DNA of 53,354 bases, taken from Muribaculaceae bacterium (lineage in GTDB: Bacteria > Bacteroidota > Bacteroidia > Bacteroidales > Muribaculaceae). The stretch's first letter is position 1; every line of letters begins with the position of its first letter. Both the position numbers and the translations under genes were made by a program. Under the pieces are notes generated by a model. The model had not been told where the DNA came from. It searched no databases and was given only the letters and a program-made list of their open reading frames with translations. The stretch lies in assembly GCA_017557665.1 (NCBI GenBank), contig JAFYYI010000004.1, forward strand, positions 1 to 53,354. The letters run 5' to 3'. This document shows positions 23,977 through 32,166 of this stretch, piece by piece.

Positions 23977-23978
23977 TT

Positions 23979-24794
23979 ATGTTTGACTTCCAGCGAATTA
24001 CTAACGAAACTGACTTATATAACCTGCATACCCACACCCAGTATTGTGATGGCCATGCCACGATGGAGGAATTTGTCGTCGAGGCCATCGAACAGGGTTT
24101 CACTCACCTGGGCTTCACGCCTCACTCGCCCATATCGGTCGAGAGTCCGTGCAACATGAGCCGCGATGATGTGCAGGTCTACTTTGACGAGATAGAGCGC
24201 CTGCGCCGGGCCTATGGCGACCGCATCAATCTGTATACTTCGATGGAGATTGACTATGTCAGCGTGGGCGATGGTCCCGCCAGTGACTATTTCAGGCAGT
24301 TGCCGCTTGACTACCGCATCGGATCGGTCCACTTCATCCCCGCCATCGATAATCCCAGCGAGATGGTGGATATCGACGGCAAGTTCCCTGCATTCAAGGC
24401 CCGCATGGGCAAGCACTTCGCCAACGACATCGAGTATGTGGTGAAGACCTTCTTTGCCCAGATGATGGCGATGGTCGAGGAGGGCGGTTTTGACATCGTG
24501 GGTCACATGGACAAGATCGGTTTCAATGCCAGTCAGTATTGTGTGGACATCGATGAGGAGCCGTGGTATGACAAACTGGTCATCGACCTGTTCGAGAACA
24601 TCATGGATCATCACCTTGTCATCGAGATCAATACCAAGGCTTGGCTGCAACGCAACCGATTCTATCCCAACCTCAAATACTTCGGCATGCTCAAGCGCTT
24701 CAACGCTCCTGTGGTGGTTAACAGCGACGCCCACTATCCCACGTTGCTCAACAACGGCCGCATGGAAGCCTTGAAACTCCTCCACGTCTTGTAA
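23979..24794 (+). CDS. PHP-domain phosphatase, histidinol-phosphatase type
   Basis: A 271-residue protein of the PHP superfamily. The first metal motif is HTHTQYCDGH at residues 17-26, later ligands are likely in GFTPHSP, EIDY and GHMDKIG, and the last in NSDAHYP. The overall pattern is that of HisJ/HisK histidinol-phosphatases, which release phosphate from L-histidinol phosphate in histidine synthesis. No other his genes are present, so the true substrate could be another phosphate ester. It begins 3 bases after mutL and is probably co-transcribed. Confidence 0.8.
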   Translation: MFDFQRITNETDLYNLHTHTQYCDGHATMEEFVVEAIEQGFTHLGFTPHSPISVESPCNMSRDDVQVYFDEIERLRRAYGDRINLYTSMEIDYVSVGDGPASDYFRQLPLDYRIGSVHFIPAIDNPSEMVDIDGKFPAFKARMGKHFANDIEYVVKTFFAQMMAMVEEGGFDIVGHMDKIGFNASQYCVDIDEEPWYDKLVIDLFENIMDHHLVIEINTKAWLQRNRFYPNLKYFGMLKRFNAPVVVNSDAHYPTLLNNGRMEALKLLHVL

Positions 24795-24821
24795 TCAACC
24801 ATTTTTCAAGATATTACCATC

Positions 24822-26000
24822 ATGAGACTGACTTCAAAGATATTAGGGCTGGTGATGCTGTTGCTCGCCTTGATGCCCAGTGCCTTGCAGGCACAGGATT
24901 TCACCGATAAGGACACGTTGCGTTATGTGGACGCGATGCACTACCGCTTCATCAACTGGGCGTTTGACCGCTCGTTGAAATCGCGCATTCCGCTGGAATT
25001 CTACGGCAAAGTGCGCCCCACCTTGTGGGACCGCGCCTCGTGCACGAGCGGTAAAGCTATCCGCTTTGCCACCAACTCGACCGCGATTGCCGTGCGCTAC
25101 AATCTGCTGACCAACATGCACATGATGCACATGGCCGACACGGGCATCAAGGGCACCGACCTTTACATCTGGGACGAGGATACCAAGAATTGGCAGTTTG
25201 TGAACTGTAACCGCCCCGTGCGCATCGACAACGACATCCGTCCGCGCCAGGACTCGATCCAGAGCAAGGTGTATGTTGACAAGCTCGACGGCAAGATGCA
25301 TGAGTACATGATCTACCTGCCCTTGTATGATGGTGTGCGGTGGATAGAAATCGGTGTTGACAGCAGCGCCGTCATCATGCAGCCCATGCTGGGTTCCCCA
25401 AAGGAAGGCAAGAAGTTTGTGTTCTACGGCACGAGCATTCTGCAAGGCGGCTGTGCCTGCCGTCCCGGTATGGTGGCCACGAGCATCATCCAGCGCGACC
25501 TGGATGTGGAGTGTGTCAACCTGGGTTTCAGTGGCGAGGGCAAGATGGATTCCTGCATGGCCGAGGCCATGGCGTCGATTCCCGATGTGTATGCCTATAT
25601 CCTTGACCCCATCCCCAACTGCACCAAGGACATGTGTGACACGGTGACCTACGGCTTCGTCAATATCCTGCGCACGTTGCGTCCCGAGGTGCCCATCTTT
25701 ATGGTCGAGGGCCAGATGTACAGCTATGCCAAGTACAGCGCCTTCTACAGCGAGTACCTGCCTGCCAAGAACGACGAGTATCACAAGAACTACCTGAAAC
25801 TTAGAGCCGACAATCCCAATAACCTCTATTATATCACCTGCAAGGACCTCTACGGTCCCAATAACGAGGGTACGGTCGACGGCATCCACTTGACCGACAT
25901 CGGCTTCTGGTGGTATGCCCAGAAACTGGAGCCTTACCTGCGTGCTGTGCTTGATGGTACCCCCATCCCGCAGGAGCCAGGCGTGAATGACCCCCGTTGA
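24822..26000 (+). CDS. Exported SGNH/GDSL hydrolase with GxDLY N-terminal domain
   Basis: A 392-residue exported esterase. It has a signal peptide (about 1-25), then a beta-rich N-terminal domain (about 45-190) with the GTDLYIWDED motif of the GxDLY family. The catalytic SGNH domain (about 195-380) follows: block I GTSILQGG with the nucleophile serine, block II NLGFSGEG, a block III asparagine in DPIPNCT, and the Asp-His pair in DGIHLTDIG. Such enzymes typically deacylate or deacetylate carbohydrates. It lies 28 bases after the PHP gene. The lack of polysaccharide-utilisation genes nearby leaves the substrate open. Confidence 0.85.
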   Translation: MRLTSKILGLVMLLLALMPSALQAQDFTDKDTLRYVDAMHYRFINWAFDRSLKSRIPLEFYGKVRPTLWDRASCTSGKAIRFATNSTAIAVRYNLLTNMHMMHMADTGIKGTDLYIWDEDTKNWQFVNCNRPVRIDNDIRPRQDSIQSKVYVDKLDGKMHEYMIYLPLYDGVRWIEIGVDSSAVIMQPMLGSPKEGKKFVFYGTSILQGGCACRPGMVATSIIQRDLDVECVNLGFSGEGKMDSCMAEAMASIPDVYAYILDPIPNCTKDMCDTVTYGFVNILRTLRPEVPIFMVEGQMYSYAKYSAFYSEYLPAKNDEYHKNYLKLRADNPNNLYYITCKDLYGPNNEGTVDGIHLTDIGFWWYAQKLEPYLRAVLDGTPIPQEPGVNDPR

Positions 26001-26007
26001 CTTGCTG

Positions 26008-26086
26008 GTTATTGATCGTGCTCTGCACGAGTAATTAAACAACATTTACTTTTGATTTCTCGCCCGCTGGGCGATAATCATTGTTC
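26008..26086. repeat. Diverged copy of the two-hairpin palindromic element
   Basis: TCGTGC-TCT-GCACGA at 26016-26030 and CGCCC-GCT-GGGCG at 26061-26073 occur in the same order and context as the hairpins in the repeats at 2-106 and 2982-3086. Between them lies a similar AATTAAA...TTTTGATTT stretch, and GTTCC follows. The outer stem is weaker and the spacer about 20 bases shorter. The element sits between two genes and ends just before ATG 26091. Confidence 0.6.
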
Positions 26087-26090
26087 CATT

Positions 26091-26744
26091 ATGATGAAGA
26101 CCAAGAAAAGCCATTACATACAAGACCTCATTCTAGAGGGCGAGCATGAGCATCAGGATTTCAAATACCAGATTACCGATGCCCGGAAGATTGCGCGCTC
26201 GATTGCCGCCTTTGCCAACAACAGCGGCGGCCATCTGCTCATCGGCGTGAAAGATAACGGCAACATTGCCGGCGTGCGCAGCGAGGAGGAAATCTACATG
26301 ATTGAGACGGCTGCGCAGATGTATTGCCGCCCCGAGCAGCGGGTCTCTTTCAAGGTCTTCAACATCAACGGCAAGTCGGTGGTCAAGGCCGATATCCCCG
26401 AGGCTACTGAAAAGCCCGTCGAGGCCCCTGACGACAACGGCAACTGGCACGTCTATTATCGCGTGGCCGACGAGAATGTCCTCGCCAGCCGCCTGCATGA
26501 ACGCATCCTGAGCCAGGAAACCGAGAGTGCCGAGGAACACACGGCCGAAACCATCAGCTACAGCCAGCGAGAGCAGGTGCTGCTCGATTACCTGCGCAAC
26601 CACGGGGGCATCACCCTGGACGGTTACATGAAGCTGGCCCACATCAGCGAGGAAACCGCCACCAAGATTGTCGTCGCCCTCCACAGCATGGGCGTCCTCA
26701 CGGTGCAGTACCACGACGGCAGCTGCCTCATCGTCGGCAACTGA
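26091..26744 (+). CDS. AlbA_2/Schlafen-type putative DNA- or RNA-binding protein
   Basis: A 217-residue protein. ATG 26091 (or 26094) was chosen since the upstream in-frame start at 26052 lies in the palindromic element. The N-terminal domain (about 12-130) has the AlbA_2 pattern EHQDFKY, ARSIAAFANNSGG and HLLIGVKDNGNIAGV. The C-terminal 65 residues look like a winged helix (LLDYLRNHGGITLDGYM, IVVALHSMGVL). Related proteins are labelled transcriptional regulators or ATP-binding proteins, but the biochemical activity in bacteria is mostly unproven. It is in a tract of unrelated single genes. Confidence 0.75.
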   Translation: MMKTKKSHYIQDLILEGEHEHQDFKYQITDARKIARSIAAFANNSGGHLLIGVKDNGNIAGVRSEEEIYMIETAAQMYCRPEQRVSFKVFNINGKSVVKADIPEATEKPVEAPDDNGNWHVYYRVADENVLASRLHERILSQETESAEEHTAETISYSQREQVLLDYLRNHGGITLDGYMKLAHISEETATKIVVALHSMGVLTVQYHDGSCLIVGN

Positions 26745-26854
26745 CCCTATGACGATTAACGCAAAGAACTATATCGAGAAGCGTTGTCATTTTTCATGCA
26801 ATAGTAACGGTGAGTTGAGCCATGTTTTTGCTCCTACTAAAGCATCAGTTATTT

Positions 26855-27502
26855 ATGAAAAAGATATTTCTGTTATTCTTGTTTTCCCTATGGTTGTCTG
26901 CTATAACTGCCAGTGCCTATGAATTTGAATCAGATGGCCTGTATTACAACATCAATGGCTATCATACTGTCGAGGTGACAAGCGGTCTCCAATACTATAG
27001 TGGCAACGTCTCTATCCCCTCGTTTGTCAACTACCAGGGCGAGAACTATGAAGTGACGGCTATCGGCGCTTCGGCCTTTAATTTTTGTAATGGTTTAACT
27101 GATGTGGAGATACCTGCTACTGTGACCGAGATCGGCGCGTCGGCATTTAATCATTGCAGTAACTTGACTAGTGTGGATATACCCTCTTCGGTGACACACA
27201 TAGGCTCATTTGCGTTCTCTTTCTGCTCAAGTTTGTCAAGTCTAACGATATCTTACTCGCAGCAGTCTCTTATGATAGATGATTTTGCTTTTCAGAGCTG
27301 TGATGGCTTGACTAAGGTAGTTTGTTTGGCAGAGACGCCCCCGGTGATAATGAGCCACACCTTCGATCAACTTCACTACAGCATTACCACTCTTAAGGTG
27401 CTAGGGGATAGTATGGATGCTTATCGGGCTGCTGAGACCTGGTCGCAATTTGCCACGATTACCGAGTACGTGATGACCTATTATAATGATGATCATTGGT
27501 GA
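26855..27502 (+). CDS. Small exported BspA-like leucine-rich-repeat protein (LRR_5)
   Basis: A 215-residue protein from ATG 26855 (an upstream in-frame start at 26822 would spoil the signal peptide). Signal peptide about 1-21. Residues about 40-175 hold LRR_5-type repeats of the form VTEIGASAFNHCSNLTSVDIP, about four in number. A final beta segment ends the protein. LRR_5 proteins are cell-surface or secreted and bind host or microbial ligands. The DNA is more A/T-rich and its codon use looser than the neighbouring genes, which could mean recent acquisition. Unlike the 351-2825 protein it has no dockerin-like tail. Confidence 0.8.
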   Translation: MKKIFLLFLFSLWLSAITASAYEFESDGLYYNINGYHTVEVTSGLQYYSGNVSIPSFVNYQGENYEVTAIGASAFNFCNGLTDVEIPATVTEIGASAFNHCSNLTSVDIPSSVTHIGSFAFSFCSSLSSLTISYSQQSLMIDDFAFQSCDGLTKVVCLAETPPVIMSHTFDQLHYSITTLKVLGDSMDAYRAAETWSQFATITEYVMTYYNDDHW

Positions 27503-27590
27503 TTTTAATACGACCAGTTGATTTCACTGGTTATTCATTGCGAACCATCGTCATAATCTTACCGTAATTGTTTTTAATGGAAGGGATAAA

Positions 27591-27630
27591 ACAAACCGCC
27601 CGGGGATTGACTCCTCGAGCGGTTGTGTTG
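27591..27630 (-). terminator. Terminator of the DUF3127 gene
   Basis: On the minus strand AACCGC (27624-27619) pairs with GCGGTT (27599-27594), with an inner G/C-rich stem, and is followed by TGTTTT. It may also stop transcription of the LRR_5 gene coming from the other side. Confidence 0.6.
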
Positions 27631-27651
27631 ATAGGGTAGGCGCTGCTCCGG

Positions 27652-28071
27652 TTAGAAGGGCAGGTCGTCGCTGCCAGCAGGTTGATCGAACGTGTTGTCA
27701 ACAGGAGGTGCCGGAGCGGCCATGCCATCGGCTGTAGGAGCTGGAGCGGGCTCGCCGGCTGCAGGGGGGTAGGGAGCAGGAGCTGCTGCTACCGAGTTGG
27801 GATCCTCCTTCATGGCCTTGAAACCGCGGATGTCGGTGTACCAACGTCCGTTGAACTCACGGCTCTCGATGTCGTAGCTCAGCGTGATGACGTCACCTAC
27901 CTCGAGGGGATACTGGTCAGCGCGGTCGCCAAAGAAGTCGAACTTCACTTGACGAGGGTAGGCGCTGTCGAGGGTCTCGAGCACATATTCCTGCTTTTTC
28001 CACTCGCGGCCTGCCTTGGAGGTACCGCCTTGCGGATCCAGCTTGCGGATGATTTTACCTTTAATGTCCAT
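27652..28071 (-). CDS. DUF3127-domain protein
   Basis: A 139-residue protein. Residues 1-90 form the DUF3127 domain (GKIIRKLDPQGGTSKAGREW, QVKFDFFGDR, YDIESREFNGRWYTDIRGF), whose strand pattern resembles single-strand-binding or OB-fold proteins. A Pro/Ala-rich linker (about 95-125) leads to a short acidic tail ending GSDDLPF. That tail resembles the conserved SSB C-terminal tip, which recruits repair proteins. DNA binding is therefore a reasonable inference. It lies 103 bases downstream of pepD on the same strand, the spacer being a low-complexity TAGTCC-type repeat. Confidence 0.8.
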   Translation of the reverse strand: MDIKGKIIRKLDPQGGTSKAGREWKKQEYVLETLDSAYPRQVKFDFFGDRADQYPLEVGDVITLSYDIESREFNGRWYTDIRGFKAMKEDPNSVAAAPAPYPPAAGEPAPAPTADGMAAPAPPVDNTFDQPAGSDDLPF

Positions 28072-28073
28072 GT

Positions 28074-28165
28074 TTTTTTAGTTATTAGTCTCTAGTCCCT
28101 AGTCCTTAGTTGTTAGTCTTTGTTTGCGGATGCCAACTAGAAACCAGGGACTAAGGACCAGAAAC
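28074..28165. repeat. Low-complexity spacer with TAGTCCC/TAGTCCTTAG repeats
   Basis: Short degenerate repeats of TAGTCCC and TAGTCCTTAG type, and an imperfect inverted copy GGGACTAAGGAC at about 28147-28158. Similar A/G-poor repeats flank the BspA cassette. No coding potential. Confidence 0.5.
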
Positions 28166-28174
28166 TTAAATGAA

Positions 28175-29653
28175 TTACTTGCTCTCCTCGGCAATGACCT
28201 TGAGGATGTTCTGAACTTGCTTCCAGGCCTTGTCCACGGCGGGGATGTGGCAGCGCTCGGCGGGCGAGTGCACGTCACGCAGCGTGGGACCGAAAGAGAT
28301 CATCTCCATGTCGGGACGGGCCTTCAGGAACAGACCGCACTCCAGACCGGCGTGGATGGCGCGAACCTCGGGACGTACGCCGAAGAGCTTCTCCCACGAG
28401 TCCTTGGCAATCGAGAGGAGGTGGCTGTCGCTGATGGGCTCCCAACCCTGGTAGCCGCCCTCGCTGATGATTTCGTCGGCACCAGCCATGCGGAAGACGG
28501 TCTCGCACCTGTGGGTCAGGTCATACTTGCCGCTCTCTACCGACGAGCGGTGGAACATCTCGACAACAATCTGGTTGCCCTCGCGCATCTTCACGCTGGC
28601 GAGGTTGGTCGAGGTCTCAACGAGGCCGGGAATCTCCATGCTCATGGCGTCGATGCCGTGAGGAGCCACATAGACGGCATTGACAACGCGACGGGCGGTG
28701 TCGGTGTCGATGATGGTCTCGGGAGCCTCAACGCTCTTGCAGGTGATTTCCATCTTGGGCTCGGTGCGCTTGTACTCGTTCTTCACCTCGGCGATGAAGG
28801 TGTTGAGCACTACGCTCAGCTTCTCCTTGTCCTCGGGCTTGATACCGATAACCAGGGTAGCGGCGTGGGCGATGGCGTTGTGCAGGTTACCGGCGTCGAT
28901 GCAGGCCAGCACGTAGTCCATCTCTTCACCGATGTTCCACAGCAGACGGCTGCTCAGCTTGGTCGTGGTGGCGAAGCCCAGGTGGATGTCGGCACCGCTG
29001 TGACCGCCGTGGAAGTGCTCAAACTTGATCTCGAAGTAGGTGCGATCCTTGGGAGCAGCCTCGGGCTTGTAGTTGAACTTGAAGATGCTCACCAGACCAC
29101 CGGCGCAACCCATGGTGATGACACCGTCCTCCTCCTCGTCGAGGTTGAGCAGGTAGTCGCCCACGAGCATGTCGGCCTCGATGTTGCTGGCACCGGTCAG
29201 ACCGGTCTCCTCGTCAACGGTGGCGAGAGCCTCCAGGGGGCCGCACTGCAGCGTCGGCTCGATCATGGCAGCCAAAGCGATTGCCAGGCCCATACCGTCG
29301 TCGGCACCCAGCGTGGTGTTATTGGCACGTACCCACTCGCCATCGATGATGGTCTCGATGGGGTCGGTGTCGAAGTTGTGGGTCGAGCCGGGACCTTTCT
29401 CGGCGACCATATCCATGTGACCTTGCAGCACGATGCCCTTGCACTTCTCGTAGCCGGGAGCGGCGGGCCTGAAGATGGCCACGTTGCCGGTTTTGTCGAT
29501 TTTGTACTCCAGATTGTGTTTCTTGGCGAAGTCCACGAGCCATGCGCGGATCTTGTCTAACTTACCTTCGTCATTGCCACTGGGACGGGGCACCTTGGTA
29601 ATCTCGTCAAAGATTGACCATACTGCCTGCGGATTCAAATCTTTTACTTGCAT
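28175..29653 (-). CDS. pepD: Aminoacyl-histidine dipeptidase (M20 family)
   Basis: A 492-residue cytoplasmic dipeptidase. The metal-binding residues of the M20 fold are visible: His in LQGHMDMVAEK, Asp in GADDGMGLAIA, the catalytic Glu pair in TVDEETGLTG, Asp in LNLDEEEDG, and His near the end in IHAGLECGLF. A lid/dimerisation domain (about 190-380) is inserted in the catalytic domain. PepD hydrolyses X-His dipeptides such as carnosine and other dipeptides. No clear TAnnTTTG promoter was found in the 187-base gap to the divergent guanine deaminase gene. Confidence 0.9.
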   Translation of the reverse strand: MQVKDLNPQAVWSIFDEITKVPRPSGNDEGKLDKIRAWLVDFAKKHNLEYKIDKTGNVAIFRPAAPGYEKCKGIVLQGHMDMVAEKGPGSTHNFDTDPIETIIDGEWVRANNTTLGADDGMGLAIALAAMIEPTLQCGPLEALATVDEETGLTGASNIEADMLVGDYLLNLDEEEDGVITMGCAGGLVSIFKFNYKPEAAPKDRTYFEIKFEHFHGGHSGADIHLGFATTTKLSSRLLWNIGEEMDYVLACIDAGNLHNAIAHAATLVIGIKPEDKEKLSVVLNTFIAEVKNEYKRTEPKMEITCKSVEAPETIIDTDTARRVVNAVYVAPHGIDAMSMEIPGLVETSTNLASVKMREGNQIVVEMFHRSSVESGKYDLTHRCETVFRMAGADEIISEGGYQGWEPISDSHLLSIAKDSWEKLFGVRPEVRAIHAGLECGLFLKARPDMEMISFGPTLRDVHSPAERCHIPAVDKAWKQVQNILKVIAEESK

Positions 29654-29799
29654 TGTAAAAATTAATGGTTAAAATGTTAGTGAATATTATGGTTTATAAA
29701 TTACTGTTAAAGCAAATCCATTTCCACCGCTAAGTTACAACTTTTTTCTGAATCCACACCTAAATGTCAATAAAAAATCCCAGGAATAAAAAATTTGGT

Positions 29800-29807
29800 T
29801 ATCTTTG
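29800..29807 (+). promoter_or_regulatory. Promoter -7 element of the guanine deaminase gene
   Basis: TATCTTTG followed by CAAC matches the -7 consensus, 34 bases before ATG 29841. It overlaps the in-frame TTG at 29805, so that codon cannot be the start. A -33 element is not clear. Confidence 0.65.
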
Positions 29808-29840
29808 CAACAAGTAAATCTTCCTATTCCATATCTGTTT

Positions 29841-31115
29841 ATGAAACTATACAAGGCTAACATAATTTTTACTCGCGAGAAGGACCGCTTTGAGGTGCTG
29901 GAAAACGGCTATGTGGGTGTCGAGAACGGGCGCGTCGTGGACGTGGCAGCTAGCGCCGACGCCTTTGGCCAACAGGTCGAAGAAGTGATTGATTACGGCG
30001 ACCGCCTGCTCATCCCGGCCATGAACGATGTGCACGTGCATGCGGGGCAGTACCGCAACCAGGGCATCTCCATGGACCTGGAACTGCTGGATTGGCTCAA
30101 CCGCTACACCTTCCCCGAGGAGGCGAAATTCAGTGACATGCACTACGCAAGGCGCATGTACAGCCGCTTTGTCCACGACCTGTGGCGCTTTGGCACGATG
30201 CGCTCCGCTACCTTCGCCACCACCCACCTGGAGAGCACGCGCCTGCTCATGGAACTGTTCCGTGAGGCTGGCATGGGTGCCTTGGTCGGCAAGGTCAATA
30301 TGGACCGCAACTCCATCGACGCCCTGCTGGAGACTGTCGATGAGGGCGTAGCAGGGAACGAGGCGCTCATCGCCGAGTGGAACGACCCCGACGGTCTTGT
30401 CAGACCCATCATCACGCCACGTTTCATCCCCTCGTGCTCGTCGGACATGCTGCGGGCCTGCGGCGAACAGGCACAAAAGTACCAGGTGCCCGTGCAGTCT
30501 CATCTGTCCGAGAATCTGGGTGAAATCGCCTTTGTTCGTGAGTTAGAGCCCGAGAGCCGCTTCTATGGTGACGCCTACGACCGCTATGGCCTGTTCGGGC
30601 AGACACCGACCATCATGGCGCACTGCGTCTTCAGTGAAGGCGAAGAGCTGGAACTGATGAGTCGCCGCAATGTGATGGTGGCGCATTGCCCCACATCGAA
30701 CATCAACCTGATAACCGGAATCGCGCCCATCCGCTCCTTCCTCGACAAGGGCATAAAGGTGGGCTTGGGCAGCGACATCAGCGGAGGCCATGACATGAGC
30801 ATCATGCGCGTGATGGTATATGCCATTCAGGTAAGCAAACTTTACCACCAGAAGTACAAGGACAAGCGCTTCCTCTCGCTCTCCGAGGCCTTCTGGATCG
30901 CCACCAAGTCGGCAGGCAGTTTCTTCGGCCGCGTGGGCAGCTTTGAGCCGGGCTACGAGTTCGATGCCCTCGTCATCGACGACAGCGACCTCAACCACGG
31001 TAACTACACGCTGACTCAACGCCTGGAGCGTTTCATCTACGTGGGCGACGACCGCCACATCGCCGTCCGCTTCTGCCGCGGCCAGGAAATCCCCGAGCCC
31101 CGCATCCTCGACTAA
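29841..31115 (+). CDS. guaD: Guanine deaminase (amidohydrolase superfamily)
   Basis: A 424-residue enzyme from ATG 29841, the first ATG after the promoter. The metal motif HVHAGQ (near 57-62) is followed by the guanine-deaminase segment LLDWLNRYTFPEEAKF. Later ligands are in VQSHLSEN, MAHCVF and GLGSDISGGH, and HCPTSNINL matches the substrate-binding stretch. It converts guanine to xanthine and ammonia in purine salvage or nitrogen acquisition. It is monocistronic, with the convergent Gfo/Idh/MocA gene 22 bases away. General chlorohydrolase or SAH deaminase activity is the alternative, but the YTFPEE segment argues for guanine. Confidence 0.85.
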   Translation: MKLYKANIIFTREKDRFEVLENGYVGVENGRVVDVAASADAFGQQVEEVIDYGDRLLIPAMNDVHVHAGQYRNQGISMDLELLDWLNRYTFPEEAKFSDMHYARRMYSRFVHDLWRFGTMRSATFATTHLESTRLLMELFREAGMGALVGKVNMDRNSIDALLETVDEGVAGNEALIAEWNDPDGLVRPIITPRFIPSCSSDMLRACGEQAQKYQVPVQSHLSENLGEIAFVRELEPESRFYGDAYDRYGLFGQTPTIMAHCVFSEGEELELMSRRNVMVAHCPTSNINLITGIAPIRSFLDKGIKVGLGSDISGGHDMSIMRVMVYAIQVSKLYHQKYKDKRFLSLSEAFWIATKSAGSFFGRVGSFEPGYEFDALVIDDSDLNHGNYTLTQRLERFIYVGDDRHIAVRFCRGQEIPEPRILD

Positions 31116-31137
31116 GGCACAAATTGACGATAATCCA

Positions 31138-32166
31138 TTATCCCTTAATCTCGTCAATCAGATTTAGTGTTGGTTCAACGGATTGAAGGTCAGTAAGGAC
31201 ATTCGTCTTTTTGCCCTCGACGGCGTTGACAAAGGTGGAGATCTCTTGAAAGAAGCCCTGCATGTAGATGGAATTTTGGGCAATGGTAGGGGAGAAACTG
31301 TCGTGTCGGTACAGGTATTCGACCGATTGACGTCGAGGAAAGATTTTCTCTATAGGTATACCTGCGATGACTGTCTGTTTGGGAACAAAACTCAACTCCT
31401 CGCAGCGGGCCAAGTGATAACAGCCTGAGCGGGTGTGGACGGTGAGTGACTGTCGCGCGTCTTGCCAGGAGTGGCAGGTGGATAACTCTATCGTGCCGAT
31501 AATGTGTTGGTGCCGAAGCATCAGGATATAGGAATGCTCATCAATCTCTAAACAGGAGACGATTTCGGCCTTACCAAACAGCCATGTGGCCAGGTCTATC
31601 GGGTGGATGTACAAGTCGAGTAGGGCATCGCCCTCGGGATAAGCCCCCGTGAGATAGTGCAGGTCATAGTTGAAAAGCCACTCGCCCTTTAATCGGTGCT
31701 TGAGTATCTGGACAGCTGGTGCGTAGCGTTGTTGAAGTCCAACTATCGCTACCCGTGAGCCAAATTCTCGTTGTAACTCGATTAGTTTTTGCAATTCTTC
31801 CAATGACAGGCATGGCGGCTTCTCGATAAACAGCGATTTGCCACTCTGCAAGACACGGGAGGCCATGGAGAAATGAGCGCTGGGCGATGCTGCAACCAGC
31901 ACACCTTTCACATCTTCATCATAGAGGACGTTATCAAGCTTGGTTGTTGCTTTTATTCCTTTAAATTTGCGCTCAATGAGTCGTGCCTTGCGTTCACTGG
32001 TCACGCAGATGTATTTCAACGGCACTTGCAGGTACTGAAGCACAGGGTATAGGTTGGTCAGGCTGTGTTGACCCATACCAACAAAAGCATATTGGCAACG
32101 GTAGGTCTCGTTGAGATAGCGCTCGGTGCGCATACGCTTATAGCGGTTAATGAGTTGTTGTATCAT
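31138..32166 (-). CDS. Gfo/Idh/MocA family oxidoreductase
   Basis: A 342-residue protein with an N-terminal Rossmann fold (nucleotide loop FVGMGQHS near 29) and the family EKP motif (FIEKPPC), followed by the beta-sheet substrate domain with the Asp/His pair in LYIHPIDLATWLFG. These enzymes oxidise or reduce sugars, inositols and related polyols with NAD(P). Its start overlaps the stop of the radical SAM gene by 4 bases (ATGA type), so the two are translationally coupled and very likely act in one pathway. The substrate is unknown. Codon use and A/T content differ from the surrounding housekeeping genes, hinting at transfer of the pair. Confidence 0.85.
   Translation of the reverse strand: MIQQLINRYKRMRTERYLNETYRCQYAFVGMGQHSLTNLYPVLQYLQVPLKYICVTSERKARLIERKFKGIKATTKLDNVLYDEDVKGVLVAASPSAHFSMASRVLQSGKSLFIEKPPCLSLEELQKLIELQREFGSRVAIVGLQQRYAPAVQILKHRLKGEWLFNYDLHYLTGAYPEGDALLDLYIHPIDLATWLFGKAEIVSCLEIDEHSYILMLRHQHIIGTIELSTCHSWQDARQSLTVHTRSGCYHLARCEELSFVPKQTVIAGIPIEKIFPRRQSVEYLYRHDSFSPTIAQNSIYMQGFFQEISTFVNAVEGKKTNVLTDLQSVEPTLNLIDEIKG

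Noticed and set aside
24822..26000. Part of a polysaccharide utilisation locus
   Set aside because: The SGNH hydrolase is of a carbohydrate-esterase type, but no SusC/SusD pair or glycoside hydrolase adjoins it.
26052..26090. Upstream TTG start of the AlbA-type protein
   Set aside because: It would translate through the palindromic element; the encoded residues are unlike the family N-terminus.
29805..29840. Upstream TTG start of guanine deaminase
   Set aside because: The codon is inside the -7 element TATCTTTG and so cannot be in the transcript.
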